Notes under the pieces: generated by a model
The model's input: the letters and a program-made list of their open reading frames with translations, nothing else
What the model was told of the DNA's origin: nothing
Databases searched by the model: none
Shown: piece after piece, positions 7,519 through 11,324 of the stretch
How positions within the stretch are numbered: position 1 is the first letter of the stretch
How the letters are laid out: every line of letters begins with the position of its first letter
Origin: Candidatus Methanoperedens sp.
GTDB taxonomy: Archaea; Halobacteriota; Methanosarcinia; Methanosarcinales; Methanoperedenaceae
NCBI GenBank assembly: GCA_023249275.1
Contig: JAHFCV010000067.1
Coordinates: 1 to 11,324 of the forward strand
DNA length: 11,324 nt
Reading direction: 5' to 3'
Program-made: the position numbers and the translations under genes

Positions 7519-7763
7519 CGGTGTTTTCATCCAGATTTCTAGTCGCTTGCAGCGTTTGGATTGTAAATGTCTATCAGGAAACGTCAGAAAAAACGGCAGA
7601 TTCAGGCTTTGTATCATTAAATGCGGGGGTTGGGACCGAAGGCGATGGGCGTTCTCATGCTCGTATACCTTTTCCAAGTGCTAAAATAGGCGCTCATCAA
7701 GAAAAAATTAGCCCAAAAACGATTAAGGCTTAAATTCATTAGAATGAGGAAGTCTTATACATA
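7519..7763. other. Spacer without a supportable gene
   Basis: The spacer between the pilus operon and the cysteine hydrolase runs from 7454 to 7876. This part holds no open frame with family-like sequence. A + strand frame running out of the antisense of the ATPase gene (to 7733) and a - strand frame (7677-7444) have no motif or convincing ribosome binding site. CTTAAATTC near 7730 is a weak TATA-like element that could serve the short frame at 7764 or the hydrolase. Confidence 0.4.
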
Positions 7764-7865
7764 ATGCAAGGTGTATTTGATGATAAGGGAATCGGCGTTC
7801 AGGCAAAAGGAAGTATATACGAATCGAGTGCGGATATGAACGAGTTAGCCGAAATTGGCCCATAA
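7764..7865 (+). CDS. Possible 33-residue leader peptide or gene remnant
   Basis: ATG 7764 opens a 33-codon frame ending at TAA 7863-7865, 11 bases before the hydrolase ATG. The frame is acidic and soluble, with no membrane segment or known motif. No good Shine-Dalgarno is visible (GAGGA lies 13 bases away). A CTTAAATTC element about 30 nt upstream could give a nearly leaderless message. It could be a short upstream ORF, the tail of a decayed gene, or chance. Confidence 0.2.
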   Translation: MQGVFDDKGIGVQAKGSIYESSADMNELAEIGP

Positions 7866-7876
7866 AAGGACAGCAT

Positions 7877-8548
7877 ATGGATAAATACACAAAACCAGAT
7901 TTTTCTTCAGTTGCTTTAATTACGATAGATACTCAACGAGATACTTTGGATGGACAACCTTTTGAAATACCTGGAACTTCCGCTGTTCTGCCGCAAATGC
8001 AACGATTAATCAGAGCTTTTCGACTGCTAAAATTGCCTATTATTCACATTGTGAGGCTCTATAAGCAGGATGGCAGCAATGTTGATTTGTGTCGTCGAAG
8101 TTTCATTGAAGGTGGCAAAGTGCTATTACAACCAGGCTCATTAGGTTGTGAGTTAGCCTTGGAGCTTTTACCTGAACCAGAAATAAGACTTAATACAGAC
8201 CTGCTCCTTTCTGGCGGTATTCAATATCTTAGTTCTAACGAAGTGATTCTATATAAGCCACGTTGGGGAGCTTTTTTCAAAACATCTCTTGAAGACTACC
8301 TTAGAAAACTCAGGATTTCGACACTTGCTTTCACAGGATGTAATTTTCCAAATTGTCCTCGCACATCCATTTACGAAGCAAGCGAACGCGATTTTAAAAT
8401 TATTCTGGTTGAGGATGCAATATCTGGCCTGTATGATCGTGGTAAGGATGAGATGCGTAATATATGTGTACTGCTGATGAGTACAAAGGAACTGGAGGAA
8501 GCTGTTTTTTTAAAAAAGGAAGGGCCAACTTCGGCTAACACCGTGTAA
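7877..8548 (+). CDS. Isochorismatase-like cysteine hydrolase
   Basis: This 223-residue soluble enzyme belongs to the isochorismatase/nicotinamidase-like cysteine hydrolase superfamily. These enzymes cleave amide or ether bonds through a Cys nucleophile with a Lys-Asp pair. The fold order is visible: ALITIDTQRDT (13-23) supplies D18, VILYKPRWGAF (123-133) supplies K127, and TGCNFPNCPRTSIYEASERD (153-172) contains the expected nucleophile, probably C160, with C155 as the less likely alternative. ILVEDAISG (176-184) is the strand after the catalytic helix. Length is typical (180-230). The substrate cannot be read from sequence; the residues around C160 differ from nicotinamidase and from true isochorismatase. 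AAAGGA (7865-7870) lies six bases ahead of the ATG. No biosynthetic partner genes are adjacent. It stands between the core pilus operon and a toxin-antitoxin cluster, suggesting an acquired gene. Superfamily membership is firm; the reaction is unknown. Confidence 0.85.
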   Translation: MDKYTKPDFSSVALITIDTQRDTLDGQPFEIPGTSAVLPQMQRLIRAFRLLKLPIIHIVRLYKQDGSNVDLCRRSFIEGGKVLLQPGSLGCELALELLPEPEIRLNTDLLLSGGIQYLSSNEVILYKPRWGAFFKTSLEDYLRKLRISTLAFTGCNFPNCPRTSIYEASERDFKIILVEDAISGLYDRGKDEMRNICVLLMSTKELEEAVFLKKEGPTSANTV

Positions 8549-8561
8549 GCGCTTGTTGGAA
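8523..8561. repeat. Concentric imperfect inverted repeat at the end of the hydrolase gene
   Basis: CCAAC (8525-8529) pairs with GTTGG (8555-8559). Inside, around the same centre (8542), GCT pairs with AGC and ACA with TGT, separated by unpaired bases. The hydrolase stop codon lies inside it. The outer boxes GGCCAAC and GTTGGAA each match six of seven positions of the integron attC core sites (RYYYAAC, GTTRRRY). At about 39 bases it is shorter than known attC sites. It may simply be a terminator-like hairpin. Confidence 0.3.
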
Positions 8562-8612
8562 ATTCAACACTACAGCGACATTGCCCTACAAAACGCAGAA
8601 GGAGTATAGTAA

Positions 8613-8801
8613 ATGATACCTACCGTTATCCAAAATTGGCAAACGCCAGAGGTCAACGTTGAATCCTACGACTTTGATTTGTATACCTGCGCCTGGATTG
8701 AAATCAGAACCCAAGCTAACCAAAGTGATGCAAACACCACGAGCATCCTCGCCAATGCCTTCGGATTCAATCCGGTGTCCGTGACGGCGGACGATCGCTG
8801 A
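8613..8801 (+). CDS. Small protein of unknown function (62 residues)
   Basis: ATG 8613 is preceded by a strong ribosome binding site, AAGGAG (8599-8604), eight bases away. This is the main reason to prefer this frame over the opposite-strand frame (8586-8807), which would need a TTG start. The peptide is soluble, with an aromatic middle (YDFDLYTCAWIEIRT, about residues 19-33) and an Asn/Ala/Thr-rich tail ending in VSVTADDR. I do not recognise it. It follows the hydrolase by 64 bases, so the two may be co-transcribed. The last 18 codons lie in a DNA segment repeated in degenerate form at 9857-9911, where a similar tail (VSVTADDK) can still be read. It could be a genuine small gene or the relic of a larger one. 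Confidence 0.45.
   Translation: MIPTVIQNWQTPEVNVESYDFDLYTCAWIEIRTQANQSDANTTSILANAFGFNPVSVTADDR
8743..8795 (+). repeat. Degenerate direct repeat, copy 1
   Basis: This segment matches 9857-9911 in the same orientation. The first 17 bases agree at 14 positions, the middle 13-15 bases are diverged with a 2-base indel, and the last 23 bases (CGGTGTC...GACGAT) agree at 22. Its end includes a small stem, GTCCG/CGGAC (8777-8781 with 8788-8792). The two copies bracket the hicB/hicA remnant and the first PIN pair. Confidence 0.6.
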
Positions 8802-8814
8802 TAACAAATGTAAT

Positions 8815-8823
8815 TCTTAAATA
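8815..8823 (+). promoter_or_regulatory. TATA box for hicB
   Basis: The TCTTAAATA-type element lies just after the 62-residue gene. A start about 25 nt downstream (near 8843) would give an 18-nt leader with the Shine-Dalgarno AAGGAG (8847-8852) placed eight bases before ATG 8861. Confidence 0.45.
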
Positions 8824-8860
8824 CCTGCCAGACCAGTTAAACTCATAAGGAGATACAAAG

Positions 8861-9085
8861 ATGGGAAAATATACTCTCCCCGTAGTAATAGAAAAAGACG
8901 AATACGGCTATTTTGCAATGTGTCCGGCTTTGCAGGGCTGCTACTCACAGGGGGACACTTATGAGGAAGCTCTCGAAAATATAAAAGATGCTATCCGGCT
9001 GCATATAGAAGATATTCTCGAAAGCGGGGAGCCAATCGAAAAATTAAACTCTTTCAGTCTTGTTGCCCTTGAAGTGACTGCATGA
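8861..9085 (+). CDS. hicB: HicB-family antitoxin
   Basis: This 74-residue protein should be the antitoxin of a HicBA type II system: it binds and blocks the HicA mRNA-cleaving toxin. It matches the compact HicB form with a partial RNase H-like fold. Recognisable elements are KYTLPVVIEKDEYGYFAMCP (3-22), LQGCYSQGDTYEEALENI (24-41) and AIRLHIEDIL (44-53). There is no C-terminal DNA-binding domain, as in many short archaeal HicB proteins. The ATG has a good ribosome binding site. The stop overlaps the start of a hicA remnant (ATGA at 9082-9085), which fixes the original operon order as hicB-hicA. Because the toxin frame is broken, this antitoxin is either an orphan, acts on a HicA elsewhere, or is itself on the way to loss. 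Confidence 0.85.
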   Translation: MGKYTLPVVIEKDEYGYFAMCPALQGCYSQGDTYEEALENIKDAIRLHIEDILESGEPIEKLNSFSLVALEVTA

Positions 9086-9158
9086 GCAGGCTTCGGATAA
9101 TCGATGCCAGAAAATGGAAAAGTTGTTGTTTTGTTTAGCGGAATTATCCTATCGCTAA
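9082..9158 (+). pseudogene. hicA: hicA toxin remnant, frameshifted and truncated
   Basis: ATG 9082 overlaps the hicB stop and opens with SRLRIIDARKW, a HicA-like N-terminus. After W12 the frame runs into a stop at 9136-9138. Reading from the last G of that Trp codon gives EKLLFCL (9117-9137), the expected continuation of HicA helix 1. Loss of one G (TGG GAA to TGGAA) therefore explains the break. This second frame ends at TAA 9156-9158. The strand with the catalytic His and the RNA-binding Gly-Ser-His motif of HicA is absent, so the gene is truncated as well as frameshifted and should make no toxin. The assignment rests on the operon position after hicB and on about 19 residues. Confidence 0.6.
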
Positions 9159-9162
9159 AAAA
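9157..9162 (-). terminator. U-run terminator after the PIN partner gene
   Basis: On the - strand a run of six T follows the stop codon (9166-9164) after one base. It is well placed to end the PIN operon, and it falls at the point where this operon meets the hicA remnant. Confidence 0.35.
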
Positions 9163-9163
9163 G

Positions 9164-9373
9164 TTAATGGACACTAACCTTGGTTCTCTTTTCCTTGATA
9201 TCTTTAAAAATTTCATCCAGACTCTCAGATAACCATTGAGACCGTTCCTTCGTGTAGTCTCCTCTTCCCAAATCGAAACTCTGGACAAACCTGACCATCC
9301 CTATCGGTCCCAGGGCTTTCGCAAGAACTTCCAGTCCATCCCTTCTTATTTCGCTGATTGTTTTAGCTTTCAT
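9164..9373 (-). CDS. Putative antitoxin/partner of the PIN protein
   Basis: This 69-residue protein starts at ATG 9373 (KAKTISEIRRDGLEVLAKAL...). A longer version would need a TTG at 9379. It is predicted mostly helical, with a conserved-looking centre GPIGMVRFVQSF followed by GRGDYTKERSQWL, and a basic tail. I recall this type of small protein next to PIN genes but cannot give it a formal family name. It overlaps the PIN reading frame by 11 bases and lies downstream of it, so if it is the antitoxin the order is toxin first, the reverse of classical vapBC. No ribbon-helix-helix or AbrB motif is evident. The call rests on context and size. Confidence 0.6.
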   Translation of the reverse strand: MKAKTISEIRRDGLEVLAKALGPIGMVRFVQSFDLGRGDYTKERSQWLSESLDEIFKDIKEKRTKVSVH

Positions 9374-9809
9374 TTTCAATTACTTCCATTAGCCATCTAA
9401 CGGGGTTTCCAACTCTAACCTTAACAAGGCTGTTATTAGCCATAACCTTTTTCACAATCTCATCATCGGTTGTGAGCATAACTTCCGCAGACTTTTCAGC
9501 GCATGCAAGATGCAAGGCATCCAATGCTTTCAATCCAATATATTCAAGTTCAGAAGCCCTTCTTAATATGCTTTCATCAACAGTCACCCTATCTCTTGAA
9601 ATTGCTGCAAGAACCTTTACACCTATTTTTCTTTCATCATCGGGGATTTTAGAAATTTCGTAATCTATAGCTTCACTCCCTATGAGCGCCCAATCATACA
9701 GACATCTGTTTAAAATCGCCAATACCGCTTCGGATTCGATCCTGATTCTATCCTGGCTCTGGTCATCAAAAGGTCTGTTCAGGCAGCAGACGTCCATATA
9801 AATTCTCAT
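9363..9809 (-). CDS. PIN-domain toxin/ribonuclease (VapC-like)
   Basis: This 148-residue PIN-fold protein is probably a Mg-dependent ribonuclease toxin. MRIYMDVCCLNRPFDDQSQD (1-20) supplies the first acidic residue, D6, and contains the CLNRPF signature of one VapC-like subgroup. Further acidic positions are E46 (SEAIDYE), D97 (KALDALHLA) and D115/D116 (LTTDDEIV), so the acidic site looks complete. Length is normal (130-150). ATG 9809 has GGAAG (complement of 9819-9823) nine bases ahead. An A/T-rich element at 9842-9849 could be its TATA box. It overlaps the downstream partner gene, so the two form one operon. The RNA target cannot be inferred. Confidence 0.85.
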   Translation of the reverse strand: MRIYMDVCCLNRPFDDQSQDRIRIESEAVLAILNRCLYDWALIGSEAIDYEISKIPDDERKIGVKVLAAISRDRVTVDESILRRASELEYIGLKALDALHLACAEKSAEVMLTTDDEIVKKVMANNSLVKVRVGNPVRWLMEVIENES

Positions 9810-9856
9810 GAATAATTACTTCCATAGCTCTTACTATTAGATAATAATTTCCTCAT

Positions 9857-9911
9857 GCACCCGCGCCGATGCCCTGCAAATTTCATCGCGGTGTCAGTGA
9901 CGGCGGACGAT
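9857..9911 (+). repeat. Degenerate direct repeat, copy 2
   Basis: This is the partner of copy 1, just upstream of the PIN operon. The terminal 23 bases differ at one position. The + strand still reads VSVTADDK in the same frame as the end of the 62-residue protein, but without its N-terminal part, so this copy looks like a relic or a shared non-coding element. The short GTCCG/CGGAC stem of copy 1 is broken here. Confidence 0.6.
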
Positions 9912-10045
9912 AAGCGTTCTCGCGCATACTAAAATGCCCAAAACCAACATACTAATTGTGGAACTGAATACAGGCGCGGAGTAAGGCGGTAAGTATTTTA
10001 TTGGCTCATGAAAAGAAACACGAATAGAATAAACGTTTTCAAGAA

Positions 10046-10056
10046 ACTTAATATAG
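10046..10056 (+). promoter_or_regulatory. TATA region of the antitoxin/DUF3368 operon
   Basis: AACTTAATATA lies about 35-45 nt before ATG 10091. Transcription would start near 10080, leaving a leader of about 10 nt. No Shine-Dalgarno is evident. The nearer ATATATAC (10070-10077) is too close to serve this start. Confidence 0.35.
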
Positions 10057-10090
10057 TTTATCATCAAGATATATACTATCAGTGATTTGA

Positions 10091-10294
10091 ATGTCAGAAA
10101 TAGTAAAAGTTGAAGCCGAGATAACAGCCGAGTTGTCAAGGGAGTTGAATAAACTAATTAAACTGGGTATCTACCGAACCAAAGATGAAGTTATAATGGA
10201 CGGTATAAGGCAGGTTCTGGAGCGCATAAGGCATCTTACAAAAGAAGAAAAAGCAATAATAGAGGATATAAAATGGGGATTGTATGGGGATTAG
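10091..10294 (+). CDS. Putative antitoxin of the DUF3368 PIN module
   Basis: This 67-residue, mostly helical protein begins EIVKVEAEITAELSRELN and continues LIKLGIYRTKDEVIMDGI (22-39). A short strand, a helix, a turn at GIYRTKDE and a second helix are the layout of small ribbon-helix-helix-like antitoxins (the position of R29-T30-K31-D32-E33 is typical). The C-terminal helix (about 48-62, KEEKAIIEDIKWGL) would wrap the toxin. Its frame overlaps the PIN gene by 11 bases, so the two are translationally coupled in the usual antitoxin-toxin order. It may repress its own promoter. The role is inferred from size, fold pattern and neighbour. Confidence 0.7.
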   Translation: MSEIVKVEAEITAELSRELNKLIKLGIYRTKDEVIMDGIRQVLERIRHLTKEEKAIIEDIKWGLYGD

Positions 10295-10805
10295 GAAAGC
10301 TGTTTCTAATACAGGCCCCATCATTCACCTTTCTGAAATAGGTTGCTTCCATTGTCTAAATATTGTTGAGAATTTGTTCATACCGAAATCAGTAGAATCA
10401 GAAATAAGAAGCAAAAACGCTCCCGGAAAAAATGAATTGAGGACTGCTGGCTGGATAACAACTAAAGAACTTGATGGCGCTCAAAAAGAGAAAGCAGATA
10501 AGATTGCCAGAGATTTTGGGATAGAACTTGCCGATGCCGAGGCTATTGTTCTTGCCAAAACTAATGATATTAAACTTCTTTTTACAGATGATAAAAGCGC
10601 AAGGGAAATTGCAGAGTACTACGGACTGGAAGTGCATGGGAGCGCAGGTATCATAACAAGGGCATACCGCAGTAAGATTTTGAGTTATGAGGAAGTTAAA
10701 GAGGCGCTGGAGGCGCTACATAAAAGAAGTTCTCTTTATATTACCGATCGAGTCTATAAGATAGTGCTTGATCTTATTGAAATGAATAAGCCTAAAAGGA
10801 AGTAA
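10284..10805 (+). CDS. DUF3368-type PIN-domain protein, probable toxin
   Basis: This 173-residue PIN-fold protein of the DUF3368 group is expected to cleave RNA. The N-terminus AVSNTGPIIHLSEIG (6-20) is the group's signature. ELADAEAIVLAKT (81-93) supplies the central acidic residues, and LLFTDDKSAREIAE (98-111) supplies D102/D103. HGSAGIITRAYRSKIL (118-133) is the typical following segment. The first acidic position is occupied by Asn (N9), a variant I recall in this group, so loss of activity should not be assumed. The helical C-terminus (about 134-173) ends in a Lys/Arg tail. It starts inside the antitoxin frame. The original target is unknown. Confidence 0.82.
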   Translation: MGIRKAVSNTGPIIHLSEIGCFHCLNIVENLFIPKSVESEIRSKNAPGKNELRTAGWITTKELDGAQKEKADKIARDFGIELADAEAIVLAKTNDIKLLFTDDKSAREIAEYYGLEVHGSAGIITRAYRSKILSYEEVKEALEALHKRSSLYITDRVYKIVLDLIEMNKPKRK

Positions 10806-10896
10806 GTATATGGAAAAAGTCTCTGGTAAGCCTGATGGAGAGGAACACTATAACTATACCGAAATAAAGTTTAGGAGAAACCAATACCTATAAATC

Positions 10897-10921
10897 AATT
10901 GAAATTACCGAGGTTTCAATT
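10897..10921. repeat. 8-bp inverted repeat in the spacer after the DUF3368 gene
   Basis: AATTGAAA (10897-10904) and TTTCAATT (10914-10921) are perfect inverted copies with nine bases between them. The right arm begins GTTTCAATTCC, resembling the edge of many archaeal CRISPR repeats, but no second copy exists in the window. It could act as a transcript-end hairpin for the upstream operon. No supportable gene lies in 10806-10978; a 27-codon frame at 10810 has no ribosome binding site. Confidence 0.4.
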
Positions 10922-10946
10922 CCTTGCTCGGGCGTCATTCAGAAAA

Positions 10947-10952
10947 CTATAT
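10947..10952 (+). promoter_or_regulatory. Possible TATA box for the right-edge gene
   Basis: CTATAT lies 27-32 nt before ATG 10979, the spacing expected for a leaderless archaeal message. The TTTATTTATA stretch at 10968-10977 is too close to the start to be its TATA box. Confidence 0.35.
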
Positions 10953-10978
10953 CCCCGATTACATGAATTTATTTATAC

Positions 10979-11324
10979 ATGCAACCTGAGGATATTCAGA
11001 GGGAGCTGGTAATCTCTTCGCTCCGGAAAATATACTGGATTGAAGCCCGCATGGAAGAACTGCTGCTGTGGGAGACCTTAATAGAATCAGGCGGCGAAGC
11101 GAAGCAAGCCCTCGATACCCTGATAAGGGACTCGGAAAAGCACAGGATTCTTATCGGGGACTGGTTAAACCGGCTTGCAATCAAGCTGCCTGAATCGCCG
11201 CCGGCAGGTTTATCGGCGAAAGCCTTCGATTTCAGCGGGAAAGAACTGCCTGAGATGTGGAAGGAGATACTGAAATACGAGATACTCATGAAAGGGCAGT
11301 ACGAAAACCTTCTGGGCGCGGAGT
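10979..11324 (+). CDS. Helical protein, weakly ferritin-like (partial, runs off the right edge)
   Basis: ATG 10979 opens a frame that stays open to the window end, giving 115 visible codons with G/C-rich third positions in the later part. The sequence is helical and charged. Helix one is about residues 5-37 (LRKIYWIEARMEELLLWETL), helix two about 39-69 with DSEKHRILIGDWL (51-63), then a Pro/Gly-rich loop (71-83) and a third helix from about 90 (MWKEILKYEILMKGQYENLL). Glu and His on helices one and two, plus E...Y...L on the third, resemble ferritin-like/rubrerythrin-type four-helix bundles. However, the usual Glu three residues before the His is Ser here (S52, H55), so a diiron centre is doubtful. 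The family call is tentative; that it is coding is fairly secure. Confidence 0.6.
   Translation, partial: MQPEDIQRELVISSLRKIYWIEARMEELLLWETLIESGGEAKQALDTLIRDSEKHRILIGDWLNRLAIKLPESPPAGLSAKAFDFSGKELPEMWKEILKYEILMKGQYENLLGAE

Noticed and set aside
7444..7677. 77-codon - strand frame upstream of the ATPase gene
   Set aside because: It overlaps the ATPase start and its promoter and shows no family-like sequence.
7392..7733. 113-codon + strand frame leaving the ATPase start region
   Set aside because: The first third is antisense to the ATPase gene, there is no ribosome binding site, and the rest has no motif.
8586..8807. 73-codon - strand frame opposite the 62-residue gene
   Set aside because: It needs a TTG start without a Shine-Dalgarno, whereas the + strand frame has a strong one; kept only as a possible alternative.
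8959..9288. 109-codon - strand frame across hicB
   Set aside because: It overlaps both hicB and the PIN partner, each with better support.
10810..10893. 27-codon + strand frame after the DUF3368 gene
   Set aside because: No ribosome binding site, promoter or motif; too short to support.
10996..11289. 97-codon - strand Ser-rich frame at the right edge
   Set aside because: It is antisense to the + strand frame open from 10979, which has a promoter-like element and a coherent helical protein.
1..11324. CRISPR array, tRNA, rRNA, insertion sequence or integrase
   Set aside because: No regularly spaced repeats, no cloverleaf or rRNA-like stretch, and no transposase or integrase motif was seen on either strand.

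Overview
The window looks like a chromosomal segment from an archaeon, most likely a euryarchaeote of the methanogen/ANME type (Methanosarcinales or a Methanoperedens-like lineage). That placement is an inference from gene content and signals, not a database match. The supporting evidence is an archaeal-type pilus/secretion operon with a class III (archaeal) prepilin signal, a DUF234-type archaeal ATPase, A/T-rich TATA boxes about 25-30 nt ahead of leaderless or short-leader starts, and several PIN/HicB toxin-antitoxin genes.

Layout. Positions 2-217 hold the 3' end of a + strand gene with a C-terminal zinc-ribbon-like motif. A - strand MscS-type mechanosensitive channel (463-1407) shares a compact divergent promoter region with a + strand DUF234 ATPase/nuclease-like gene (1483-2901). 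Converging on the latter is a three-gene - strand operon (7453 down to 2911). It encodes a type II/IV secretion ATPase, a TadC/FlaJ-like membrane platform protein, and a large archaeal pilin whose C-terminal third looks like a carbohydrate-binding jelly-roll. The platform gene has no ATG, GTG or TTG for its first 71 codons. Its best start is an ATT with a good Shine-Dalgarno 5 bp after the ATPase stop, so a routine gene caller would truncate it by two membrane segments.

The right-hand third is accessory in character. A roughly 420-base spacer leads into an isochorismatase-like cysteine hydrolase (7877-8548) and an unrecognised 62-residue protein with a strong ribosome binding site. Next come hicB with a frameshifted hicA remnant, a - strand PIN toxin with its small partner, and a + strand antitoxin/DUF3368 PIN pair. 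A degenerate direct repeat of about 55 bp (8743-8795 and 9857-9911) brackets the hicB/PIN block. The window ends inside a + strand gene (from 10979) for a helical protein that weakly resembles the ferritin-like superfamily.

How the genes work together. The ATPase powers, and the platform protein anchors, assembly of the pilin into a surface filament; the pilin's distal domain would be the displayed part. The channel is a stand-alone osmotic safety valve. The toxin-antitoxin genes form an island in which at least one module has decayed. No CRISPR array, rRNA, tRNA, intact insertion sequence or integrase was found.
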